Shown: positions 20,571-28,189 of the stretch, in pieces
Layout of the letters: each line of letters opens with the position of its first letter
Position numbering within the stretch: the first letter of the stretch is position 1
NCBI RefSeq assembly: GCF_900107145.1
Contig: NZ_FNOW01000020.1
Coordinates: 1-50,481, forward strand
DNA: 50,481 nt
From: Allochromatium warmingii
GTDB taxonomy: Bacteria; Pseudomonadota; Gammaproteobacteria; Chromatiales; Chromatiaceae
Direction of reading: 5' to 3'
Made by a program: the position numbers and the translations under genes
Notes under the pieces: generated by a model
What the model was told of the DNA's origin: nothing
Databases searched by the model: none
Seen by the model: the letters and a program-made list of their open reading frames with translations, nothing else

Positions 20571-20702
20571 GCTTTTTTCTTGTTTTGGTGGCTTTACCTG
20601 TGGCATCGGCGGTGGATTCCTAGTTGGTCGCAACCCTCGCTCCTCAGTAAGTGGTTGCGGGCTTGTTTTTTGACTCGGCGTAGGTTTTTTATTCTCTGAC
20701 AT
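20565..20702 (-). CDS. 45-residue Pro-rich small protein
   Basis: An AGGAGG site four bases before the ATG at 20702, the best in the window, opens a 45-codon frame. The product begins MSENKKPTPSQKTSPQPLTE and continues with ERGLRPTRNPPPMPQVKPPK, then a short basic tail. It is hydrophilic and Pro/Lys-rich with no predicted fold. It starts eight nt after the membrane protein gene and ends in the attC-like site, so both genes share one cassette. Short Pro-rich proteins of this kind occur beside two-helix membrane proteins in other islands, from memory; the function is unknown. Confidence 0.65.
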   Translation of the reverse strand: MSENKKPTPSQKTSPQPLTEERGLRPTRNPPPMPQVKPPKQEKST

Positions 20703-20710
20703 ATTACCTC

Positions 20711-21202
20711 CTAGGTTGGGTAGAAGTTTACTAAATACTGCGTTGCTGCGGCTTCTGCTTTCTCATGCAACTTACTATCAGTAGGCACAGTTGTTTGAAT
20801 GTGCTTTTTTAAAGACCTTATTTTTGAAGCTCTTATTTCAAACCGAGCCTTGTTAATTTCTGAAGATGTAAGCTTTCCCTCTGCTATCGCGTGCCACTTG
20901 AACTCTGCTTGCACCATTAATTCTTCGAGCTCATGCAATAGAGAGGAATATGCTTTGATTCTGTTTTTGTATGGAAGAAAGGGATTAATGGCTGATGCAA
21001 CCTGCGAGAAAGCAATAATCACAGCCCACACCCAAGAATATTGTTGCCAAACTGCCCAAGCTGCGATACTGCTACTGGATGCAACCGCGAGTATTATTTT
21101 CAATGTCCTATCTATGTTTTCAGAGCGTTCCAATAAAAGCTCAATAAATCCAATATGGGTTTTAAGCTGGTGAATTTCCTTCCAATATTGCTCTTGAACC
21201 AT
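20711..21202 (-). CDS. Two-transmembrane SLATT-like membrane protein
   Basis: 163 residues. A charged N-terminal helix (1-32) precedes two membrane helices, about 33-51 (LKIILAVASSSSIAAWAVW) and 55-73 (YSWVWAVIIAFSQVASAI). A long cytoplasmic helical part follows with heptad-like spacing (YSSLLHELEELMVQAEFKWH, ISSLKK-like RSLKKHIQ). This layout resembles SLATT-domain proteins, which are linked to nucleotide-signal defence systems, but the match is structural inference. The ATG lies only 17 bases from the GTTAGCC core, typical of cassette genes. It is co-transcribed with the 45-residue protein. Confidence 0.7.
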   Translation of the reverse strand: MVQEQYWKEIHQLKTHIGFIELLLERSENIDRTLKIILAVASSSSIAAWAVWQQYSWVWAVIIAFSQVASAINPFLPYKNRIKAYSSLLHELEELMVQAEFKWHAIAEGKLTSSEINKARFEIRASKIRSLKKHIQTTVPTDSKLHEKAEAAATQYLVNFYPT

Positions 21203-21218
21203 GTTTTGATCTCTAAAC

Positions 21219-21225
21219 GGCTAAC
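21219..21225 (-). other. Integron core-site-like GTTAGCC
   Basis: GTTAGCC on the minus strand resembles the GTTRRRY crossover core at the start of a cassette. With the attC-like site at 20503-20570 it would bound a 716-bp cassette (20509-21224). It deviates from consensus at one base. Confidence 0.4.
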
Positions 21226-21256
21226 TACATTTCGACCTCAAATGTGAGGTGTAAAA

Positions 21257-21285
21257 TTTTTACTACTCTGACCGAACGCTGTCAA
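21257..21285 (-). promoter_or_regulatory. Promoter driving the cassette
   Basis: On the minus strand, a perfect TTGACA (21280-21285), a 17-nt spacer and TAAAAA (21257-21262) form a sigma-70-type promoter. It fires into the membrane protein gene 55 nt downstream, from outside the putative cassette, as an integron Pc promoter does. Confidence 0.5.
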
Positions 21286-21339
21286 TTTTTATTTTAGCGT
21301 AACTACTCAGCCTCCCCCCAACCGAGCTAAGCTAAACGC

Positions 21340-21480
21340 ATGAATCTACAGCGCCCCACCTAAGCCGACCTTGACGGTATGAGTCACGCGGAAAAAGACG
21401 CGCTGATTTGGCTGTTGTTTGAGGTGGTGGCGAAGTTGGAGAGACGGTTGAAGCGGGAAAAGGGGCCTGGATCGAACGGG
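21340..21480 (+). pseudogene. IS66-family transposase (TnpC) N-terminal remnant
   Basis: From ATG at 21340 the frame reads MNLQRPT, a TAA stop, then ADLDGMSHAEKDALIWLLFE and VVAKLERRLKRE. This matches the N-terminus of IS66-type TnpC, where the stop replaces a leucine codon (TTA). After residue ~46 the frame enters 17-bp tandem repeats and ends. No other IS66 gene or terminal repeat is recognisable, so it is a fragment. Confidence 0.6.
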
Positions 21481-21545
21481 AAAAGGGGCTTGAACGGGAA
21501 AAGGGGCTTGACGGGAAAAGGGGCTTGACGGGAAAAGGGGCTTGG
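21454..21545 (+). repeat. 17-bp tandem repeat array
   Basis: Five head-to-tail copies of CGGGAAAAGGGGCTTGA, with units starting at 21454 (interrupted), 21477, 21495, 21512 and 21529. The last three are nearly identical, which points to recent slippage. The array lies at the end of the IS66 remnant. Confidence 0.85.
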
Positions 21546-21570
21546 ATCGAATTGTTTGTCAGTTATGCTG

Positions 21571-21655
21571 AAAATTAAACCGACCCTGGCCCCACTATCC
21601 ACCCTTATAGAGACTTAAGCAATTAACTATAAACCGACCCTGGCCTCACTATCCA
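21571..21655 (+). repeat. Right direct repeat and local duplicate
   Basis: 21571-21594 is the right partner of 18764-18787 (21 of 24 bases). The segment TAAACCGACCCTGGCCCCAC and its continuation to 21601 is also repeated at 21630-21655 with one difference. The second copy ends at the lptE stop. Confidence 0.6.
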
Positions 21656-22165
21656 TCACCGCAAGACCGCCCGCAGCCGCATTAAAATCCGATCCGCTGC
21701 TTCAACCGCGAAATCATCATAAATCATCGCTTGTTCAAGCTGCTTGCCTAATACCTCGACATCGGGATTATCAAAGGTGCGCGTTAAATCGAGCGTTTGG
21801 CGCGGAATACGCGCCTGTCCATCTGCGCCAATGGCATCAAAATCGACCAAATAATGCAGCTCATAGGCGAGCGTTTTGCCATTCAAATCGACCGCTGCCA
21901 CGCGCTCAGAACGCTGTTCGCCCAGAATCCGCAGTGTCAGCTTGGCGTCTGCTGAATTGCTCGTCAGCCGCACTTGACTGCCAATCAGCAAATCGTGCAA
22001 AGCCCGCTCAACAGGCGAACCGCTCGGCGCCTGAATCCGCAACGGATTGTAGGTCGGCGGAATCTCGACGCTGCCGCGCAGCCGAAACCCACAACCGGTC
22101 TGAAGTGCCAACAGCAGCGCCAGCAGTCCCCAGCCGGTGATCTGTGTCAGGATGCGCGGTTTCAT
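21656..22165 (-). CDS. lptE: LPS-assembly lipoprotein LptE
   Basis: 169-residue outer-membrane lipoprotein that plugs the LptD barrel and helps insert lipopolysaccharide. The signal peptide ends in a lipobox, LLALQTGC, with the lipid-bearing Cys at about residue 25, followed by GFRLRGSVEIPP as in LptE homologues. The C-terminal part (RTFDNPDVEVLGKQLEQAMI) is also conserved. It follows leuS by 12 nt, the normal leuS-lptE order. The holA gene that usually comes next is missing; repeats and the island lie there instead. Confidence 0.9.
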   Translation of the reverse strand: MKPRILTQITGWGLLALLLALQTGCGFRLRGSVEIPPTYNPLRIQAPSGSPVERALHDLLIGSQVRLTSNSADAKLTLRILGEQRSERVAAVDLNGKTLAYELHYLVDFDAIGADGQARIPRQTLDLTRTFDNPDVEVLGKQLEQAMIYDDFAVEAADRILMRLRAVLR

Positions 22166-22177
22166 CGTTGTCTAGTT

Positions 22178-24733
22178 TTACACCACTAAATTCAACAACT
22201 TACCGGGCACTAAGATCACCTTGCGCAGCGGTTTGCCGTCGATGAATTTGGCGATCTGCTCATTGGCGAGCGCGGCCGCTTGCACCGTCGCTTGATCGGC
22301 GTCAGCCGCAACCTTGACGCTGCCGCGCACCTTGCCGTTGACCTGCACCACATAGTCGAGACGGTCTTGCTTGAGCGCGTTTTCATCGACCTGCGGCCAG
22401 TCGGCGTGGAGGATGTCAGCGCCAAATCCCAGCTCGCGCCACAGATGATGCGTCACATGCGGGGCAATCGGCGCAAGCAGTCGCAACACGATGCTGATGC
22501 CTTCGCGCAGAATCGCCGCCCGCGTCGGCGCGGATTCCAGCCGATAGAGCGTGTTGACCATCGTCATACAGCCCGAAACCACGGTGTTGAACTGCTGGCG
22601 CTCGTAATCATAGCGGGCTTTTTTCAGCGCCGTGTGTAGCTCGCGGCGAGCGGTCTGCGCGGCCTCATCGAACTCAACGGGCGTAGATGCAGCGCGGATC
22701 GCGTCGGCTTCGGTCACAGCCAGCGCCCATAGCCGCCGAATAAAACGATACGCGCCCTCAACACCTTCATCATTCCATTCGAGCGACTGATCCGGCGGCG
22801 CAGTGAACATGGTATACAAACGCACGGTGTCTGCGCCGTAGCGTTCGGTGAGTGCTTGCGGATCGACGCCGTTGTTTTTCGATTTCGACATCTTCTCGAT
22901 GCCGCCGAACTGCACCGGCTGCCCGTCAGATGTGAGCCGACCGCCGAGCAGCTTGCCTTTCTCATCGCGCTCGACCGTAACCTCGGCTGGATTGAACCAC
23001 TGTTTGCGCCCGTCGCTGTCCTCGCGGTACCAGGTTTCGGCGACTACCATGCCCTGTGTCAGCAAATTGGTGAAGGGTTCATCACAGGTGACGAGGCCTT
23101 CATCGCGCATCAGCTTGTGGAAAAAACGGGCATAGAGCAGATGCAGAATCGCGTGTTCAATGCCGCCAATATATTGATCGACCGGCAGCCAATAACGCGC
23201 CCGTTCGTCGAGCATCGCGGTGTCGCAATCGGGCGAGCAATAGCGGGCGTAATACCAACTCGACTCAAAAAAGGTATCAAAGGTGTCAGTCTCGCGGGTG
23301 TCGCCGCTCGCCAGTTGATAAAACTCAGGCATTTTTTTCAGCGGCGAGCCGGAACCATCGACCACCACATCTTCCGGCAACTGCACCGGTAGATCGCTCT
23401 CGGGGCGAATACCGCCGGCAGCGGTCTGTACCATCGGGATCGGACAGCCCCAATAACGCTGACGCGAGACCCCCCAATCACGCAGCCGGAAATTGATGGT
23501 TTTGCTGCCTTTGCCGTGTTCACTGAGCCACTCAGCAATCGCATCACCGGCGTGCGCTGAGGTCAGCCCATCGAAGGGGCCGGAGTCAAACAGCACGCCT
23601 TGTTCAGTATAGGCCGCCTGCTCAATCCCGCACGGGCTGCCGTCGGCGGAGCGGATCACCGCTTTTTTGGCGATGCCGTAACGCTCGGCGAACTCCCAAT
23701 CGCGCTGATCGTGAGCGGGCACGGCCATCACTGCGCCAGTGCCATAGCCCATGAGCACGAAGTTAGCGGCATAGATCGGCACAGTTGCGCCGGTGATCGG
23801 ATGCAGCGCGTCGAGACCGAGCGGATGGCCTTTTTTCTCCATCGTTTCCAGTTCAGCTTCACTGGTGCCGCCGGTGCGACAGTCCTCGATGAAGGCGGCA
23901 AGCGCCGGATTGTTCTCAGCAGCGCGGTGCGCCAGCGGATGTTCAGCGGCGACGGCAACATAGGTCACGCCCATCACGGTATCGGGGCGCGTGGTGTAGA
24001 TGCCGAGGGTTTCGGTAGAACCGGCCACGCCAAATTCCATGTGGACGCCTTCCGAACGCCCGATCCAGTTGCGCTGCATGGTGCGCACCCGTTCTGGCCA
24101 GCCGTCCAGCCCGTCGAGGGCGTTGAGCAATTCTTGCGCATAATCGGTGATGCGCACTGACCACTGTTCGATCTCGCGTTTTTCGACCAACGCCCCGGAG
24201 CGCCAGCCGCGTCCGTCGATGACCTGTTCATTAGCGAGCACGGTTTGATCGATGGGATCCCAGTTGACCGTTGCTTTAGCGCGATAAGCCAAACCTTTTG
24301 CGACCATGCGCGTAAACAGCCACTGCTCCCAGCGGTAATAAGCGGGATCGCAGGTCGCTAACTCGCGTTCCCAGTCATAGCCAAAACCGAGCGATTTGAG
24401 CTGGCCTTTCATGTATTCAATATTCGAGCGCGTCCACTGCGAGGGCGGAATGCCGTGTTGAATCGCGGCATTCTCAGCCGGCAGCCCGAAGGCATCCCAG
24501 CCCATCGGTTGCAGCACATTTTTCCCAAGCATCCGCTGATAGCGGGCGATCACATCCCCGATGGTGTAATTGCGCACATGGCCCATGTGCAGCCGACCGG
24601 ACGGATAGGGGAACATCGAGAGACAGTAAAACTTGTCGCGGGCGGGATCTTCGACGGCCTTAAACGTCTGCTGCTGTTCCCAATAGTGTTGGGCCGCTGC
24701 TTCAATGGTGCGCGGATCGTAGTCGGTCTGCAT
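22178..24733 (-). CDS. leuS: Leucyl-tRNA synthetase
   Basis: Class I synthetase of 851 residues that charges tRNA-Leu. The HIGH-type motif is [13 protein letters not shown] (residues 49-61). The KMSKS loop is in [12 protein letters not shown] near residue 614. A CP1 editing domain lies between ([20 protein letters not shown], near 250). The C-terminal [13 protein letters not shown] region is present. Length and order of domains are normal. It is followed closely by lptE. Its upstream gap has one copy of the dispersed GCTGATCGCTGGCGGCTG repeat. Confidence 0.97.
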   Translation of the reverse strand: MQTDYDPRTIEAAAQHYWEQQQTFKAVEDPARDKFYCLSMFPYPSGRLHMGHVRNYTIGDVIARYQRMLGKNVLQPMGWDAFGLPAENAAIQHGIPPSQWTRSNIEYMKGQLKSLGFGYDWERELATCDPAYYRWEQWLFTRMVAKGLAYRAKATVNWDPIDQTVLANEQVIDGRGWRSGALVEKREIEQWSVRITDYAQELLNALDGLDGWPERVRTMQRNWIGRSEGVHMEFGVAGSTETLGIYTTRPDTVMGVTYVAVAAEHPLAHRAAENNPALAAFIEDCRTGGTSEAELETMEKKGHPLGLDALHPITGATVPIYAANFVLMGYGTGAVMAVPAHDQRDWEFAERYGIAKKAVIRSADGSPCGIEQAAYTEQGVLFDSGPFDGLTSAHAGDAIAEWLSEHGKGSKTINFRLRDWGVSRQRYWGCPIPMVQTAAGGIRPESDLPVQLPEDVVVDGSGSPLKKMPEFYQLASGDTRETDTFDTFFESSWYYARYCSPDCDTAMLDERARYWLPVDQYIGGIEHAILHLLYARFFHKLMRDEGLVTCDEPFTNLLTQGMVVAETWYREDSDGRKQWFNPAEVTVERDEKGKLLGGRLTSDGQPVQFGGIEKMSKSKNNGVDPQALTERYGADTVRLYTMFTAPPDQSLEWNDEGVEGAYRFIRRLWALAVTEADAIRAASTPVEFDEAAQTARRELHTALKKARYDYERQQFNTVVSGCMTMVNTLYRLESAPTRAAILREGISIVLRLLAPIAPHVTHHLWRELGFGADILHADWPQVDENALKQDRLDYVVQVNGKVRGSVKVAADADQATVQAAALANEQIAKFIDGKPLRKVILVPGKLLNLVV

Positions 24734-24794
24734 GGGGGGGTGAGAGTCCTAGCGAAAAAAGTAAGCAGTGTACTTTTTATTTTTACGGGTGACG

Positions 24795-24834
24795 AAGCTG
24801 AAAGCTGATCGCTGGCGGCTGATGGCTGGAAGCT
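24795..24834. repeat. Dispersed GCTGATCGCTGGCGGCTG repeat
   Basis: Reads AGCTGAAAGCTGATCGCTGG, then CGGCTGATGGCTGGAAGCT. It shares GCTGATCGCTGGCGGCTG with 451-480 and the AGCTTCCAGC arm with 6366-6428, 35264-35312 and 48511-48542. The ruvA stop codon falls inside it. Confidence 0.65.
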
Positions 24835-25465
24835 ATGAAACCGCCCGCAATGCCGCACGAATAATGTCCTCAGTGGTCTGCGCACCGTCACTGGCCGCTG
24901 CACGCGCCATGCGCGTCGCATCCGCTGGTTTATACCCAAGCGCCACCAACGCACTGATCGCATCCAGAAGCGTCTGTTCTGCCGAGGGCATCGCAGCAGC
25001 GGCTGCTGGCGCAGTCGCGCTCGGACTCAGCGCCACCGGACGCACCCCCGGCACCGTCAGCACCCCGCCGAGCCGGTCGCGCATCTCGATAATCAACCGC
25101 TCGGCCGTCTTTTTGCCGATTCCGGGCAAACGGGTCAGCGCCGTCGCGTCCTCATGCTCCACACACTGCGCAAACCGCGCCGCATCCATGCCCGAAAGAA
25201 TCGCCAGCGCCATCCGCGCCCCAACGCCCGTGACCTTAATCAGCGCCCGAAACAGCGCCCGATCACGCTCGTGACTAAAGCCATAGAGCGTCTGCGCATC
25301 CTCGCGCACCACCAGATGCGTCACCAATGTCACCGTCTCGCCCACAGCGGGCAGCTCATAAAAGGTAGACATGGGCGCTTCCAGCTCATAGCCCACGCCG
25401 TTGACATCGAGTAGTAACAGCGGCAGCTGTTTGGCAAGCAGTTGTCCGCGAAGTCGTCCGATCAT
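24833..25465 (-). CDS. ruvA: Holliday junction DNA helicase subunit RuvA
   Basis: 210 residues. RuvA tetramers bind four-way junctions and load the RuvB motor. The N-terminal OB fold begins MIGRLRGQLLAKQLPLLLLD. Two helix-hairpin-helix motifs follow: LIKVTGVGARMALAILSGM and ALTRLPGIGKKTAERLIIEM. The C-terminal RuvB-binding domain ends the protein. ATG at 25465 is the family start; longer frames run into ruvC and are not credible. ruvB, normally next, is absent, and leuS lies 100 nt on, so ruvB must be elsewhere. Confidence 0.94.
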   Translation of the reverse strand: MIGRLRGQLLAKQLPLLLLDVNGVGYELEAPMSTFYELPAVGETVTLVTHLVVREDAQTLYGFSHERDRALFRALIKVTGVGARMALAILSGMDAARFAQCVEHEDATALTRLPGIGKKTAERLIIEMRDRLGGVLTVPGVRPVALSPSATAPAAAAAMPSAEQTLLDAISALVALGYKPADATRMARAAASDGAQTTEDIIRAALRAVS

Positions 25466-25472
25466 CGTGTTT

Positions 25473-26009
25473 TTAAGGTCTCCAATCGCGCCACGAGGCC
25501 GCCGCACGTTTCCGTGCCGGAATGCCCAACGAATGCGCATGACAGAGGGCAATCGCGAGCGCATCGGCTTCGTCCTCGCCCGGCGTTTCAGAGAGCGCCA
25601 GCAGCACCCGCACCATGTGTTGCACCTGCGCTTTATCCGCGCCGCCCGAGCCGACCACCGCGAGTTTGACGGATTTGGGGCTGTACTCATGCACCACCGT
25701 GCCGCCCTTGAGTCCAGCGCACAGCACCGCGCCCCGCGCCTGACCGATTTTGAGCGCCGCCGTCGGATCGCGGGCAAAGATCAACTGTTCAACGGCCATT
25801 TGCTGCGGCTGATACTCCGCCACAATGGCCGCCACCTGATCGAAAATCAGTCCGAGTCGCTCCGGCCAGGGGTGCTCGCCGACACGGATACAGCCACTGG
25901 TCACGCGCACGCTGTGTTTGCCATCACTGTCGATGACCGCAAAGCCGGTGTTGCGTGAGCCAGGATCAATGCCGAGGATACGATGGCTTAGGGAACGGAA
26001 TGTGGTCAT
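25473..26009 (-). CDS. ruvC: Holliday junction resolvase RuvC
   Basis: 178-residue RNase H-fold nuclease that cuts junctions moved by RuvAB. The four acidic active-site residues are visible: Asp in ILGIDPGSRNTGFAVID, Glu in QMAVEQLIFARDP, and the Asp pair in GEDEADALAIALCHAH. Length is typical. It lies between ispH (3 nt upstream) and ruvA (7 nt downstream), so the three form one transcription unit now headed by ispH. Confidence 0.95.
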   Translation of the reverse strand: MTTFRSLSHRILGIDPGSRNTGFAVIDSDGKHSVRVTSGCIRVGEHPWPERLGLIFDQVAAIVAEYQPQQMAVEQLIFARDPTAALKIGQARGAVLCAGLKGGTVVHEYSPKSVKLAVVGSGGADKAQVQHMVRVLLALSETPGEDEADALAIALCHAHSLGIPARKRAAASWRDWRP

Positions 26010-26012
26010 TGC

Positions 26013-26969
26013 TTACACATTGATACGGGTCTCAAGCATCAATTCACGCGGCAGCGCAAACACCACCTGTTCACGGATGCCGTCTTGCTCAATCACTTCA
26101 GCCGCGCCCCAATCTTTGAGTTGCGCTATCACGCGCTCAACCAGAATTTCCGGAGCTGATGCACCAGCGGTCACGCCGATGCGTGTGCGGCCATCTAACC
26201 AGGTGCGCTGAATATCTTCAGGGCCATCAATCAGATAGGCGACACAGCCCTGTTTTTCGGCCAGTTCGCGCAGGCGGTTCGAGTTAGAGCTATTCGGTGA
26301 GCCAACCACCAGCATCAGTTCGCAGCGTGTAGCTAGATCGCGGATCGCATCTTGCCGATTCTGGGTCGCGTAGCAGATGTCGCTTTTTTTCGGCCCCTGA
26401 ATCGCCGGAAACCGCGCTTGCAAGGCGGCGATGATCTCGCGGCTATCGTCCATCGACAGCGTGGTTTGCGTGACATAGGCTAGCCGTTCGGGATCGGCGA
26501 TGACTAGCGATGCCACATCCGCCGCCGTTTCAACAAGGTGCATGGTTGCGCCGTCAGCAGCATTCACAAATTGACCGAGGGTGCCTTCGACTTCGGGATG
26601 TCCGCGATGACCGATCAACACCACGCTGACGCCGTTGTTGCAGTAACGCGCCACTTCCAGATGCACTTTCGTCACCAGCGGGCAGGTAGCATCGAACACG
26701 CGCAGTCCGCGTGCTTCAGCCGCCTGACGCACACTTTGCGGCACACCATGCGCACTGAACACCAACGTTGCGTTATCGGGCACATCGGCAAGTTCTTCGA
26801 TAAAAATGGCACCGCGCTGGCGCAAGCCTTCGACCACAAAACGATTATGCACGACCTCATGCCGCACATAGATGGGTGCGCCGTAGCGTTCAAGCACGCG
26901 CTCGACGATGGCAATAGCGCGATCAACACCGGCACAAAAACCGCGCGGATTGGCAAGTTCGATGTTCAT
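26013..26969 (-). CDS. ispH: 4-hydroxy-3-methylbut-2-enyl diphosphate reductase
   Basis: Last enzyme of the non-mevalonate isoprenoid route, giving IPP and DMAPP. It binds an iron-sulfur cluster through three cysteines: [12 protein letters not shown] (Cys12), [12 protein letters not shown] and [28 protein letters not shown] is the substrate loop. Length 318 is normal. An IS5-type element is inserted only 31 nt upstream of the start, so the original promoter of ispH-ruvC-ruvA has been moved away or replaced. Confidence 0.95.
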   Translation of the reverse strand: MNIELANPRGFCAGVDRAIAIVERVLERYGAPIYVRHEVVHNRFVVEGLRQRGAIFIEELADVPDNATLVFSAHGVPQSVRQAAEARGLRVFDATCPLVTKVHLEVARYCNNGVSVVLIGHRGHPEVEGTLGQFVNAADGATMHLVETAADVASLVIADPERLAYVTQTTLSMDDSREIIAALQARFPAIQGPKKSDICYATQNRQDAIRDLATRCELMLVVGSPNSSNSNRLRELAEKQGCVAYLIDGPEDIQRTWLDGRTRIGVTAGASAPEILVERVIAQLKDWGAAEVIEQDGIREQVVFALPRELMLETRINV

Positions 26970-27004
26970 AAATAACCCGTTTTTGTTGTGACGCCGCTAA
27001 GAGC

Positions 27005-27843
27005 CTATCCCAAAATGCCGGTAGCCCGCCAAGTGATGATCCCGAGCGCCAGATGGATCATGGCCAAGTAGGTGTCATCGCGCTTCTCCCAGCGCACCAA
27101 CAGGCGACGGAAGCGATTCATCCAGCTGTGTGTGCGCTCCACTACCCAACGCCGGGGCTTGAAATCTGGGTGACGCACGATCGCTTCGACCTCCTCGCCC
27201 CGCGAGCGAATGTGCGGCGTGAAACCGAATTCCTCGGCGATGGCGCGTACCTCATCGTAGTCATAGCCAGCATCCAGGCACAGCCCCTGGGGCGTTTCGG
27301 GCGTGGGGGCCGGTCGTGGGACGATGATCGCCTCCAAGGTCGTGCGCGTGAGCTTCATGTCGTGGCGGTTGGCCCCGTCGATGGCCACCGCCAGCGGGAG
27401 GCCAGCGCCTTCCGTCAACAGGCTGCGCTTGACCCCCTGCTTGCCCCGATCCGTCGGGTTGCGGCCTGTTTTTTTGAGCCAGCCAGCGGGGCTTTGGTCA
27501 TCGCCCCATCCATCGACAGCCACGACCAGTCGATGCCTTTGAGTTCATCGTATTTGAGCACACCGGCCTGCCAGAAGCGCTCGAACACGCCAGCCTCCAC
27601 CCACTCCAGAAACCGTCGATGCGCCGTGCTGCTCGAACAGATCCCAGTGGCGTTCAGGGCATTCCATTGACAGCCCGTGCGTAACACGAACAAGATCCCC
27701 TCCATCACCACCCGATCCTCGATCCGGCGGCGATGGCAGCCCAGCGGATGGGCCGGTGGTTGGTACACGGGCAACAGGGGTTTGAGCTGTGCCCACAGGG
27801 CGTCGGATAACCGCCAACCATCGTCTTTAACCGCCAATCTCAT
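27005..27843 (-). CDS. IS5-family transposase (two frames joined by -1 frameshift)
   Basis: The first frame (27415-27843, 142 residues) carries the DUF4096-type N-terminal domain (LSDALWAQLKPLLP, GILFVLRTGCQWNAL) and the first DDE Asp in SMDGAMTKAP. The second (27005-27523, 172 residues) carries GAGLPLAVAIDGANRHDMKL with the second Asp and ERTHSWMNRFRRLLVRWEKR with the catalytic Glu. A run of seven A residues in the coding strand (27469-27475) lets the ribosome slip back one base, giving the full DDE enzyme. Both frames lack other disruptions, so it is probably active. Confidence 0.85.
27469..27475 (-). other. Programmed -1 frameshift slippery site
   Basis: Minus-strand TCA AAA AAA CAG can be re-read as AAA AAA ACA after a one-base slip. 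It lies exactly where similarity to IS5-type transposases passes from the first frame to the second. Confidence 0.65.
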
Positions 27844-27910
27844 CGTCGCTCTGACTCCTGTGATCGAGGAAACTTCTGCCTAGAATACTACCTTTTGAGA
27901 TAGGCTCTAA

Positions 27911-28089
27911 GAGCTATCAGATAGTGTTAAATTTTTTAACAAAATCTACTAAATTCTACCGTTTTATTAACATAAAAAGCACTTGACACGCTTAAGTAGC
28001 GGGTGCATGTTCCCGCATGCTCGATAACCAAGAGCATCGGTCTTTAACACGTTTGAGTATCGGGTTTCCAGCACGACTTGCTGCTGGTG
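27911..28089. repeat. Structured non-coding element, copy A
   Basis: Shares long blocks with 50265-50386: GAGCTATCAGATAGTG, TTTTTTAACAAAA, TACCGTTTT, AAAAAGCACTTGACACGCTT, and an exact 35-base block at 28055-28089. That block folds as CCAGCA/TGCTGG. GTTAAATTTTTTAAC (27927-27941) and CTATCAGATAG are palindromes. Copy A carries about 60 extra bases with two more hairpins (GCGGG/CCCGC, ATGCTC/GAGCAT). Without the IS5 element it would lie about 35 nt upstream of ispH. The rest of the gap to 28189 has no recognised feature. Confidence 0.75.
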
Positions 28090-28189
28090 TAAAACTCAAA
28101 GCATATCTAAGACCGTTTCGCGTCTGTGCGGTGCACAGACCTTGCCGGATGGGGCCATGTGTGACCAAACACGGGCGCGTTAATATTTG

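Larger units (their letters stand above)
27001..27907 (-). mobile_element. Intact IS5-family insertion sequence
   Basis: 907 bp. Terminal inverted repeats begin GAGCCTATCCCAAAA at the left and, read inwards, GAGCCTATCTCAAAA at the right. TAA flanks both ends (26998-27000 and 27908-27910), a 3-bp target duplication; CTAA is a possible alternative reading. The transposase is read leftward with a -1 frameshift. The ends and duplication look fresh, so the insertion may be recent. Confidence 0.88.

Noticed and set aside
21454-21545. CRISPR-like array
   Set aside because: The units are contiguous with no spacers, so it is a simple tandem repeat. No other array was seen in the window.
21384-21602. 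72-codon minus-strand frame (FPVKPLFPFKP repeats)
   Set aside because: It is the reverse reading of the 17-bp tandem array and the IS66 relic.
25466-25777. N-terminal extension of ruvA by 104 residues
   Set aside because: It overlaps ruvC in another frame and is Arg/Cys-rich nonsense; RuvA begins MIGRLRG at 25465.
27053-27670. 205-codon frame antisense to the IS5 transposase
   Set aside because: Shadow frame of a GC-rich transposase gene with no own start signals.
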